The notes beneath the pieces are model-generated. The model worked only from the letters and a program-made list of their open reading frames with translations, did no database searches and was not told the origin of the DNA. 64,000 bases of DNA from the NCBI RefSeq assembly GCF_011761305.1, contig NZ_JAAOZC010000001.1, positions 186,001 to 250,000 on the forward strand, given 5' to 3'. Below, piece after piece: positions 10,320 to 19,836 of the stretch. Within the stretch, counting starts at the first letter, position 1; each line of letters opens with the position of its first letter. The translations under genes were made by a program, and so were the position numbers. This stretch comes from Sphingomonas vulcanisoli. Lineage in GTDB: Bacteria; Pseudomonadota; Alphaproteobacteria; Sphingomonadales; Sphingomonadaceae.

Positions 10320-12569
10320 ATGACCGGGCTTTCTCAACCCGCTGCAGCGTTGCCGAGCCGCTTCGGCACGCGGCGCTCGCGCTTGAGGCGACGTCTGACC
10401 CTGCTGTTCCGCGGTCGGCGTGCGATCGCGTTGATCGAACTCGCCACCATCGTGATGATGATCGTGATGGCCGTCGTCGCTTATGTCACGATTGCCGCTT
10501 CGGGGGCACCGCAAAAGCCGCTTAAGCCGCCGGTCGTAGCGCTTCTGCTGATCGGCAACCTGTTGCCGGCGATGGTGCTGCTGGTGCTGATCGCGCGCCG
10601 CAGCGCACGGGTGCGCGCCGAGCGATCGGGGATGAAGGGCCGCGCCACGCTCCACGTCCGCCTGGTGGCGCTGTTCTCGGCGATCGCCGCGCTGCCGACA
10701 TTGCTGGTAGCGATCTTCTCCTCGCTGCTCTTCCAATATGGCGTCGAGTTCTGGTTCTCGGATCGCGCGCGCACCGTGCTGCAGAACGCCGATCGCGTGG
10801 CGCAGACCTATGTCGATGAGCATAAGTCCGATCTCGGTGCCGAGGCGCTGGCGATGAAGGGCGATCTGCTCAATTGGATGAACAACGCCTCGCCCGAGGA
10901 TCCGCGATCGTCGCAATATTTTCCGAGCCAGGTTTATTATCGCAAGCTCGATCAGGCGGCGTTGATCGAGGTCGGCCTGGATGGGCGCGAGTCGCTGATC
11001 TACGGTGCCAATCTGGATGCGCGGCCGATGGAGCAGAGGCTGCCTCCCGCGCTGATCCCGGAGCTGAGCGACGATCGCCCTCATTTCCGCGCGCGGCCGG
11101 ATCAGTTCGAAGCGGCGATCGCCTTCGATCGGGCGAGCCGCACCTACCTGTGGATCAGCCGCCATGCCGATCCGCTGGTGCTGGCGCAGACCGGGCGCGC
11201 CAACACCGCGCTCGGCGAATATCGCACCCTGCTCGCCCGCTCGCGCATCCTGCAGCTGCAGTTCAATCTCGCGCTCTATCTGGTTTCGCTGCTGATCGTC
11301 GCGACCGCGATCTGGGTGGCGCTGCGCGTCGCTGATCGGATCGTGCGGCCGATCGGCGAGCTGGTCGGCGCGGCGCGGCGCGTGGCGGCGGGCGACCTCG
11401 CCGCGCGGGTGGCGCCCGCGCATCGTGCGCAGGATGAGGTCGGCACACTCGCCGCCGCTTTCAACCGCATGACGCGGCGCCTGCAGGAGCAGACCGGCGT
11501 CCTCGAAAGCCGCCGCGCGCTGACCGAGGCGGTGCTGTCCGGCGTCACGGCCGGGGTCATTTCGGTCGATGCGAACCGTCTGGTGACGATCATCAATCCC
11601 TCGGCGATCACCCTGCTCGGCACGACGCGGGCCGATGCGATCGGCGCGCCCTTGGCGGAACTGGCGCCGGAGCTTTTCGACATGCTGCAGTCCGGCGATC
11701 GCCAGGCGGTAATCCAGTTGGCGGCGGAGGGCGAGGTGCGCACGCTTGCCGCCACTGTCGGCCGTGCTGGCTCAGGCTATGTGCTGACTTTCGATGATAT
11801 CACCCAACAACTCGCGGATCAGCGCCGCGCCGCCTGGTCCGATGTGGCGCGCCGCATCGCGCATGAGATCAAGAACCCGCTGACCCCGATCCAGCTTGCC
11901 GCCGAACGGCTCCAGCGCCGCTACGGCCGCACGATCGAGAATGACGACGGCACGTTCAGCCGGCTGGTCAGTACGATCGTCCGCCAGGTCGGCGATATCC
12001 GCCGGATGATCGACGAATTTTCCGCCTTCGCGCGCATGCCGAAGCCGAGCTTCGCCGAGGAATCGCTGGTCGATCTCGCGCGCCAGGCGCTGTTTCTGCA
12101 CGAGGTCGCGCATCCGGCAATCGAATTTCGCCTCGATGCCCCGGCCGAGGGCGCGCGGATGGTCTGCGATCGGCGCCAGCTCGGCCAGGCGCTGACCAAC
12201 CTCGTCAAGAATGCCGTCGAGGCGATCGAGGGGCGGGGCGAGGACGCGCCCGATGGCGAGGTGCTGTTCACGATCGCGGAGCAGGGCGAGCATCTGGTGA
12301 TGACTGTCGCCGACAATGGCATCGGCCTGCCCGTCGAACGCGAGCGGATGACCGAGCCCTATATGACGACGCGCGCCAAGGGCACGGGCCTCGGCCTCGC
12401 GATCGTGCAGAAGATCGTCGAGGATCACCTCGGCACGATGAGTTTCGCCGATCGGCCCGGCGGCGGCGCGATCGTGCGCCTCTGCTTTGAACCGGACGCG
12501 CTCGCCCCGCTGGCGATCGCCGCCCCGCATGAACCACAAGCCGCCGCTTTCGCGGCCGGGAGACACTGA
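10320..12569 (+). CDS. ntrY: Membrane sensor histidine kinase NtrY
   Basis: NtrY is the membrane-bound partner of NtrX and is linked to nitrogen and redox signalling in alphaproteobacteria. Three N-terminal hydrophobic segments (about residues 35-60, 70-90 and 115-140) are followed by a periplasmic loop. A further membrane segment (LALYLVSLLIVATAIWVAL), HAMP, PAS, HisKA ([18 protein letters not shown]) and HATPase (GTGLGLAIVQKI) follow. The ATG at 10320 gives 749 residues. A GTG at 10233 would add 29 residues of unlikely sequence. The gap after ntrC is 99 bases. Confidence 0.94.
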   Translation: MTGLSQPAAALPSRFGTRRSRLRRRLTLLFRGRRAIALIELATIVMMIVMAVVAYVTIAASGAPQKPLKPPVVALLLIGNLLPAMVLLVLIARRSARVRAERSGMKGRATLHVRLVALFSAIAALPTLLVAIFSSLLFQYGVEFWFSDRARTVLQNADRVAQTYVDEHKSDLGAEALAMKGDLLNWMNNASPEDPRSSQYFPSQVYYRKLDQAALIEVGLDGRESLIYGANLDARPMEQRLPPALIPELSDDRPHFRARPDQFEAAIAFDRASRTYLWISRHADPLVLAQTGRANTALGEYRTLLARSRILQLQFNLALYLVSLLIVATAIWVALRVADRIVRPIGELVGAARRVAAGDLAARVAPAHRAQDEVGTLAAAFNRMTRRLQEQTGVLESRRALTEAVLSGVTAGVISVDANRLVTIINPSAITLLGTTRADAIGAPLAELAPELFDMLQSGDRQAVIQLAAEGEVRTLAATVGRAGSGYVLTFDDITQQLADQRRAAWSDVARRIAHEIKNPLTPIQLAAERLQRRYGRTIENDDGTFSRLVSTIVRQVGDIRRMIDEFSAFARMPKPSFAEESLVDLARQALFLHEVAHPAIEFRLDAPAEGARMVCDRRQLGQALTNLVKNAVEAIEGRGEDAPDGEVLFTIAEQGEHLVMTVADNGIGLPVERERMTEPYMTTRAKGTGLGLAIVQKIVEDHLGTMSFADRPGGGAIVRLCFEPDALAPLAIAAPHEPQAAAFAAGRH

Positions 12570-13957
12570 TGGCGCTGGATATCTTGATCGTCGACGACGA
12601 GGCCGACATCCGCGAGCTCGTGGCCGGCGTGCTGGAGGATGAGGGCTACAGCGCCCGCACCGCCGCTGATTCCGATAGCGCGCTCGCCGCGCTCGCCGAA
12701 CGCCGCCCAAGCCTCGCCCTGCTCGATGTCTGGCTGCAGGGATCGCGGCTGGATGGATTGCAGCTGCTCGACGAGATCAAGCGGCGGCATCCCACGCTGC
12801 CGGTGATCGTCGTTTCCGGGCATGGCAATCTCGATACGGCGGTGGCCGCCGTCCGCCAGGGCGCGGCCGACTTCATCGAGAAGCCGTTCGAGAGCGAGCG
12901 TCTGCTCCACCTCGTCGCGCGCGCTACCGAGACCGATCGTCTGCGCCGCGAAAATGCCTCGCTCAAGGCGCGGATCGGCGACGAGGCCGAACTGACCGGC
13001 ATTTCCACCGCGATCAACAGCGTCCGCGCGACGCTGAAGCGCGTCGCCGCCACCGGCAGCCGCGTGCTGATCTCGGGGCCCGCCGGCGTCGGCAAGGAAG
13101 TCGCCGCGCGGCTGCTTCACGATTGGAGCAACCGCTCCACCGCTCCCTTCATCATCGGCGCCGCCGCAGCGATGACGCCCGAGCGGCTGGAAGAGGAATT
13201 GTTCGGCATGGAGGACGGCGGCGAAGTAATCCGTCCCGGCCTGCTTGAAGAGGCACACGGAGGCACCCTGTTTCTCGATGAGATCGCCGACATGCCGCTG
13301 ACCACGCAAGCGCGGATCCTGCGCGTGCTGACCGATCAGAGCTTCACGCGCGTCGGCGGCAGCCGGACGATCAAGGTCGACGTCCGCGTCGTCTCCTCCT
13401 CATCCCGCGATCTGGCCGACGAGATTGCGGCGGGCCGTTTCCGCGAGGATCTTTATTATCGGCTCAACGTCGTACCCGTTCATCTGCCGCCGCTTTCGGC
13501 GCGGCGCGAGGATCTGCCGCCGCTCGCCGAACGCTTCGCCGCGCGCTACGCCGCCGAGCGCCGCCTGCCGACTCCGACGATCACCGCCGATGCGATGGCG
13601 GCGCTGCAAGCCTATGATTGGCCGGGCAACGCGCGCCAGCTGCGCAACGTCATCGAACGCACGATCATCCTCGCGCCCGGCGATCGCTTGGCCGAAATCG
13701 ATGCCGATATGCTGCCGCCCGAAGTGCTGAGCACGCAGTCCGAGATGGTGCCGAACAACAGCGCGCGCGCGATCATGGGGTCGCCGTTGCGGGAGGCGCG
13801 CGAAACCTTCGAACGCGAATATCTGCGCATCCAGATTCGCCGCTTCTCCGGCAACATCAGCCGTACGGCGAGCTTCATCGGCATGGAAAGATCGGCGCTT
13901 CACCGCAAACTGAAAACGCTCGGCCTCGCCGATTCCCGCGGGGACGAGGAAGAGTGA
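12569..13957 (+). CDS. ntrX: Response regulator NtrX
   Basis: NtrX is a partner of NtrY. The receiver has D53 (LLDVWLQG). An AAA+ domain has Walker A-like GPAGVGKE. The Fis-type helix-turn-helix at the end reads RTASFIGMERSALHRKLKTL. Where NtrC has GAFTGA, NtrX reads MEDGGEVIRPGLLEE (about residues 214-228), so the sigma-54 contact loop is missing, as known for alphaproteobacterial NtrX. It probably regulates sigma-70-type promoters. It overlaps ntrY by one base. Confidence 0.95.
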   Translation: MALDILIVDDEADIRELVAGVLEDEGYSARTAADSDSALAALAERRPSLALLDVWLQGSRLDGLQLLDEIKRRHPTLPVIVVSGHGNLDTAVAAVRQGAADFIEKPFESERLLHLVARATETDRLRRENASLKARIGDEAELTGISTAINSVRATLKRVAATGSRVLISGPAGVGKEVAARLLHDWSNRSTAPFIIGAAAAMTPERLEEELFGMEDGGEVIRPGLLEEAHGGTLFLDEIADMPLTTQARILRVLTDQSFTRVGGSRTIKVDVRVVSSSSRDLADEIAAGRFREDLYYRLNVVPVHLPPLSARREDLPPLAERFAARYAAERRLPTPTITADAMAALQAYDWPGNARQLRNVIERTIILAPGDRLAEIDADMLPPEVLSTQSEMVPNNSARAIMGSPLREARETFEREYLRIQIRRFSGNISRTASFIGMERSALHRKLKTLGLADSRGDEEE

Positions 13958-13964
13958 GGCCCAT

Positions 13965-14098
13965 AACCCTCTCCCGCCTTCGCGGGAGAGGAGGGGCCCG
14001 CTCGCGGAGCGAGTGGGAGGTGAGGGTCTTCTTCTTTTGTCGGGCGGGCCAAAGAAGAAGACCCTCACCCAACCCTCTCCCGCGAAAGCGGGAGAGGG
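13965..14098. repeat. Palindromic repeat, family C, after ntrX
   Basis: The outer arms are AACCCTCTCCCGC-type hairpins at both ends (each with CGCGGGAGAGG or its like). An inner perfect inverted repeat of 19 bases runs from 14019-14037 (GGTGAGGGTCTTCTTCTTT) to 14051-14069. It lies in the 300-base gap between ntrX and hfq. This is a strong candidate for an RNA hairpin that separates the two transcripts. There is no T-tract, so it is not a simple intrinsic terminator. Confidence 0.85.
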
Positions 14099-14260
14099 CA
14101 ACCTCCGCCTGTCGGAGAGGATTGCCCCTAGCCAAACCCACTCTTGTGCTGCGGTGCAAAATGCATAGATTGTCCCGTGGGGAGCCTGCCTCGGGCTTCC
14201 TCGTCAGCAATGAACGCAATTCGCGGGCCACGACCCGCCAAATACCGGAGAACCGGAACG

Positions 14261-14788
14261 ATGGCCGAGAAAGCCGCCAAGGCCCCCGCCGCCAAAAGCC
14301 CCAAGGCCGGCGCCAACAATCTTCAGGATATTTTCCTCAATTCGCTGCGCAAGACCAAGACGCCGGTGACGATGTTTCTGGTCAAAGGCGTCAAGCTGCA
14401 GGGGATCATCACCTGGTTCGATAATTTCTCGGTGCTGCTGCGCCGCGATGGCCAGAGCCAGCTGATCTACAAGCACGCCATCTCCACCGTGATGCCGGCG
14501 CACCCGGTCGATCTTTCGGCGATCGATGCCGGCTTCGATGATAAGAAAGCGCCGATCCTGCAGGAAATCTTCCTCGCCGCGATCCGCAAATCCGGCGATC
14601 CGGTGACGATGTTCCTGGTCAATGGCGTGATGCTGCAGGGTGAGGTTGCGGCCTATGACCTCTTCTGCATGCTGCTGCGCCGCGATGGCATGAGCCAGCT
14701 CGTCTACAAGCACGCCATCTCCACCGTCCAGCCGCTCCGCCCGCTCAATCTGATGAGCGAGGAAGAGGAGGAAGACGGCGAGGATTGA
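14261..14788 (+). CDS. hfq: Hfq with two tandem Sm domains
   Basis: Hfq is the RNA chaperone for small RNA pairing. This 175-residue protein is twice the usual length. Sm domain 1 covers about residues 18-80 ([12 protein letters not shown], then [10 protein letters not shown] and [10 protein letters not shown]). Sm domain 2 covers about 98-160 ([11 protein letters not shown], then [10 protein letters not shown] and [10 protein letters not shown]). Both keep the YKH motif of the proximal RNA face. An acidic tail (EEEEEDGED) ends it. From memory, double-length Hfq is known in Novosphingobium and relatives. The ATG at 14261 follows GGAGAACCGGAACG. hflX follows, the usual partner. Confidence 0.93.
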   Translation: MAEKAAKAPAAKSPKAGANNLQDIFLNSLRKTKTPVTMFLVKGVKLQGIITWFDNFSVLLRRDGQSQLIYKHAISTVMPAHPVDLSAIDAGFDDKKAPILQEIFLAAIRKSGDPVTMFLVNGVMLQGEVAAYDLFCMLLRRDGMSQLVYKHAISTVQPLRPLNLMSEEEEEDGED

Positions 14789-14851
14789 TCCATTCGTCAA
14801 AGCTCCGGCGTACTGCCCGCACTTTACACGCCCTCGCGCGTATAGACTGAT

Positions 14852-16180
<1,329 letters not shown>

Positions 16181-16341
16181 CGCGAAAGGCGCCATCATCC
16201 CACTAAAATCTGAATAGTGACAAGAGCATGAAGACAAAGTCCGACGATCGAACCCAATAGTCTTGGAAGCACAGCAAAACTGTCATCAGAGAGTCGCGCA
16301 AAGCCGTCAAAAAGCTTCCCGAGAAAACGGGGAAATATTCG

Positions 16342-17740
16342 ATGTCCAAAACTCTACAACGCCAGTTTCTGGCGGCGACTGCGCTTTGCCTAAGCCTGAC
16401 CGCTTTGCCCGCTCACGCCGCCGATCCCGTGCCGGCCGCTGCCGTGCCCGCCGATCAGCATCAAGTTCGTGGTCGGCGGCCTTGCCTATCATGAGCATGT
16501 TCGGGATCAGGCACAGGCTTTCAACACGGGATATTTCAATAGCGCCGGTCAGTGGATCGTTAGCCTTCCCGGACCCAATAATCTGATCAATCTCAACGGC
16601 CAGACGGCGGTCACGAACGCCGTGACGCCGCTATACCCCTATGCCGGCGTCGATCGTGCCAGCATTGCCAAGACGACCAGCTACGGCATCTTTGGTCAGG
16701 CGACCTGGACGCCGGCTTTGCTGGAAGATCGCCTGCACCTGACGGGCGGCCTGCGCTGGACCGACGATAAGAAGCAGGGCACCTTGCTAGTCACCAACAA
16801 CTTCGCTCCGGTCAATTCGAACGGCAGCTTCGCGCCGATCAGCTTCAAGTCGGAGTGGAAGCGGGTCGATCCGATGGTCAATCTCGCGGTCGATCTGTCG
16901 CGGGATATCCAGGTTTATGGCAAGTTCAGCACCGGCTACAAATCCGGCGGCGCCAACTCACGCTCGCTCAACTATCGCGCGTTCGATCCTGAATCGATCT
17001 CGGTGTTCGAAGTCGGCCTGAAGAGCGAGTTCTTCGACCATCATGCCCGCTTCAACATCGCGGGCTACACGGGCATCTACAAGAACCAGCAGGTCGATTT
17101 CAGCGTTCCTTACTTCTGCTATAGCGCGGCGGGCGCCGTCATCGCCTGCCCGGGCGCTGCGGTCACGACGCGGACCACCACCAACACCTACAACACGCCC
17201 GAACATGGCCGGATCAGCGGCATCGAGACCGAGCTCACGCTGGCGCCGTTCGCCGGCCTGACCCTCACAGGCTCTTACACCTACGCCTATGTCCGCGTCG
17301 GCGCGGCGGTCGATCCCTTCTGCGAACCGCTGGCCACCGGCGGCTGTATCGTCGATCCCACGCCGCGCGCACAGCAGCCCGTCAACACACCGAAGCACAG
17401 CGCATCCGGCCAGATCGATTATGAAACCTCGCTCGCCGATCTGACGCTGCGCGGCCACTTCGATGGCGCCTGGGACTCGGGCTCCTATACGAGCAGCACG
17501 CCGAACCTGCCCGGTATCCCGAACCCGCGCAGCGTACCCGGCATCGTGTTCAACACCCGCGTTTCGGTCGGCGATATCGCGCTGGGCGGTGTCGGCGCCA
17601 AGCTGACGATTGCCTTCTGGGTGCGCAACCTGTTCAACGAACAGCATCTGGTAGCGCGCACCTACACCACCGGAACGGGCATCTACGGTTATTTCAACGA
17701 TCCCCGCACCTTCGGCGCGCAGGGCACGGTTCGGTTCTGA
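16342..17740 (+). pseudogene. TonB-dependent receptor pseudogene with internal deletion
   Basis: An ATG at 16342, after GGGGAAATATTCG, starts a good signal peptide (MSKTLQRQFLAATALCLSLT, then ALPAHAADP). The frame stops at about 16494 after 50 residues. In another frame, from about 16455, the sequence continues as the C-terminal beta-barrel of a TonB-dependent receptor (VVGGLAYHEHVRDQAQAFN to the final FGAQGTVRF). The TonB box, plug domain and roughly the first third of the barrel are absent. The junction lies at 16440-16470. A large internal deletion with a frame change explains this. The barrel part (423 codons from 16469) is still open. Confidence 0.8.
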
Positions 17741-17754
17741 GAGGAGACGTGGCG

Positions 17755-18642
17755 ATGACGGGGCTGGTGTTCGATCGATGGCGGCGGATCATTCTGGCCG
17801 GGGCTGTGCTCCTGCCGGGAATGCCGCCGGCCTTCGCCCAGATACCGGCCCCCGTGGCGGTGCCGGCACCGCACGATCGGCTGCTGCCGCTGCAGGGCGG
17901 CCGCAACTTCCGCGATCTCGGTGGCTACCGCACCGCAGATGGCCGCTCTGTGAAGTGGGGCCTGCTGTTTCGATCGGGATCGATGCACGGCCTTACCGAT
18001 TCCGATTACCGCAATCTCGAGGCCCGCGGCATCCGCGTGGTCTGCGATTTCCGCGATCGTAAGGAGCGGGCGAGTGAACCGGTGGCCTGGCCTGCCTCAG
18101 CTGCGCCGCGCGTGCTGAGCGACGATTATGACACCGACATGCACTTCATGCCCCCCGGCGATCCCAAGGGCTGGACCGAAGCGCAGGCGCGGGCGTCGAT
18201 GGCGGCCGCCTATCCGCGCCTGCTCCGCCAATTCAACAGCCAGTACCGGCGCATGTTCGGCGAATTGCTCGCCGGCCATGCTCCGCTCGCGTTCAACTGT
18301 TCGGCAGGCAAGGATCGCACGGGCGTCGCCGCGGCGCTGCTGCTCACGGCGCTAGGCGTGCCGCGTGCGACAGTGATCGAGGATTATCTGCTCACCAATC
18401 GCTACCTCGATCCGGCGAGCCTTCGCTCCAGGGATGCTGCGCCGAGCCCAGCCAATCTGCTGGCGGGCGTTTCGCCGCAGGTGGCCAAGGTGATGATCGC
18501 CGCCGATCCGAGCTATATCGCCGCGGCGTTCAGGGTGATCGACGCGCATGAAGGCGGTGCGGAAGGCTACCTCCGGGATGAACTGGGGCTCAGCCATGCC
18601 GATCTGGCGAAACTGCGCGATCTTTACCTGACACGGGCCTAG
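17755..18642 (+). CDS. Exported protein tyrosine/serine phosphatase (Tyr_phosphatase_3-type)
   Basis: It has the cysteine phosphatase loop NCSAGKDRTG and the upstream family signature GGRNFRDLGGYRTADG and FRSGSMHGLT. Members dephosphorylate phosphotyrosine or phospholipids. A hydrophobic N-terminus (IILAGAVLLPGMPPAFAQ) suggests export to the periplasm. The ATG at 17755 is preferred over GTG at 17749 because GAGGAG lies eight bases upstream of the ATG. It follows the receptor pseudogene by 14 bases, which suggests the pair was once one operon. Confidence 0.9.
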   Translation: MTGLVFDRWRRIILAGAVLLPGMPPAFAQIPAPVAVPAPHDRLLPLQGGRNFRDLGGYRTADGRSVKWGLLFRSGSMHGLTDSDYRNLEARGIRVVCDFRDRKERASEPVAWPASAAPRVLSDDYDTDMHFMPPGDPKGWTEAQARASMAAAYPRLLRQFNSQYRRMFGELLAGHAPLAFNCSAGKDRTGVAAALLLTALGVPRATVIEDYLLTNRYLDPASLRSRDAAPSPANLLAGVSPQVAKVMIAADPSYIAAAFRVIDAHEGGAEGYLRDELGLSHADLAKLRDLYLTRA

Positions 18643-18701
18643 GATCGAGGGCGCATCTGGTCCACCGAGCGCGCCACGCTGCTAACGACCCCTTCCAACG
18701 T

Positions 18702-19265
18702 TCACCGCAAAACCAGGCGATCCCCTTGGATAGCCACCTCATCGAGCCGTGAGAGTACGGCCTGGCCGAGCAGGCACGGCATGCCGCTGCCGGGCACGAG
18801 AATGCCGGAAACGTCGTGCAGCTGGCGGCCGGCTAGCTCCAGTGTCATCAATCGGGTGCGTGCCGCCCGCCGAATGCCGCCGGCTGTGGCGATTTGGCCG
18901 TTCAACTTCAGACTGTCGCTAATCCCCAAACGGCGAGCCTCTGCCATATCCAGGGTCAATCCTGACGCGCCGGAATCGATCAGGCAGCGCACCGCGTTTC
19001 CGTTGATCTTGACCTCTGCATAGAACAGCCCGTCGGCGGCCCGCGTCACCGTGCCGGGTTCGCGGCGATCGTCATCGATGATCGGGGCGTCGTTCGGTCG
19101 CTCCTGCGTCTCGCTCGACGCCATGGAGGCGGAGAAGGCCGGTGGGCTCGCGTCGGCGACTTTGAGAGCATCGGGAATGCCCACCAGCGCGCCTGCCGCA
19201 AGGCCGGCGAGCGCAAGTCCGGTCACCCGATCGGCGATCCGGGCCACGTGACGGCGGCGGTTCAT
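18702..19265 (-). CDS. Retropepsin-like aspartic protease (clan AA)
   Basis: This 187-residue protein has one N-terminal membrane segment (VTGLALAGLAAGALVGIP), a variable linker, and a retropepsin fold with the catalytic LIDSGASGLTLD. A second strand motif, PCLLGQAVLSRLD, matches the final ALLG-type motif of such proteases. Members are single-domain dimeric proteases of the cell envelope with unknown substrates. The ATG at 19265 overlaps the stop of the upstream small gene by one base. Confidence 0.85.
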   Translation of the reverse strand: MNRRRHVARIADRVTGLALAGLAAGALVGIPDALKVADASPPAFSASMASSETQERPNDAPIIDDDRREPGTVTRAADGLFYAEVKINGNAVRCLIDSGASGLTLDMAEARRLGISDSLKLNGQIATAGGIRRAARTRLMTLELAGRQLHDVSGILVPGSGMPCLLGQAVLSRLDEVAIQGDRLVLR

Positions 19266-19405
19266 CACAGAAAACGCTCTGCCAGCGCGATGGGCAGGGC
19301 CCATCCGAGCAGCGCGCCGCCCAAGATCAGGCTGACGCGAACCCGCAGCGGAAGCTTATCTTCATCAGCGATATGATCGCTGGTGTCGATCAGCCAATCG
19401 TCCAT
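19265..19405 (-). CDS. Small membrane protein (46 aa), coupled to the protease
   Basis: The product starts MDDWLIDTSDHIADEDK and ends with a single membrane helix (SLILGGALLGWALPIALAERFL). Its stop (TGA) overlaps the ATG of the protease gene as TGATG, typical of a translationally coupled pair. An upstream in-frame ATG at 19531 would give 88 residues, but the added part looks non-coding. Function unknown. Confidence 0.55.
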   Translation of the reverse strand: MDDWLIDTSDHIADEDKLPLRVRVSLILGGALLGWALPIALAERFL

Positions 19406-19836
19406 GGGTTGGGACCAAGGCGCGGCAGTCTTGAGCGGCGAGTTCGCCACCGAATCTACCCGCGTAAAAGAACTGCTGACCGGATATTCTGCGCAGTCTC
19501 TGTAAATCTGGTTTGAAAAGCAAGCAACCATCTCACAAATCCCTTCCTATACTCTGAAGGACTAATATTTATTTGAACGCTACGCTACCAACCTTTCCAG
19601 GGGAGGGGGGATTCCCCATGCCATCTTTCTGCCGATCCCTGCAGCGTCATTCTATCTACGGAATCTACCGTGTGCTTTACGAAGGTGATCGACCTACGCG
19701 GGGCTGCCGCCCTCTCTCTTCAAGACGGTATCCGCCCCGCCTCTTCGGTCGTTTTCGCGGGGTTAGGATATGACGGCCGTTACGCCGCGCGCTGAAGCAA
19801 CGGCTCCGTCAGATGCCCGGCCGCATGTGGTGTATC
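19406..19836. other. Intergenic region with no supported gene
   Basis: About 430 bases lie between the small membrane protein gene and the LOV kinase stop. The part near 19530-19580 is AT-rich compared with the rest (TATACTCTGAAGGACTAATATT) and could hold a promoter. A 66-codon frame at 19573 has no recognisable product. No repeat copy or RNA gene was recognised. Confidence 0.5.

Noticed and set aside
12569-13957. Loss of GAFTGA in NtrX as a mutation
   Set aside because: Alphaproteobacterial NtrX proteins generally lack this loop, so it is a family trait.
16263-16586. 107-codon frame across the start of the receptor pseudogene
   Set aside because: It lies in neither the signal-peptide frame nor the barrel frame and its product is serine- and arginine-rich shadow sequence.
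19573-19773. Possible 66-codon gene in the gap before the LOV kinase
   Set aside because: Its sequence shows no fold, motif or codon bias, and it has no convincing ribosome site.
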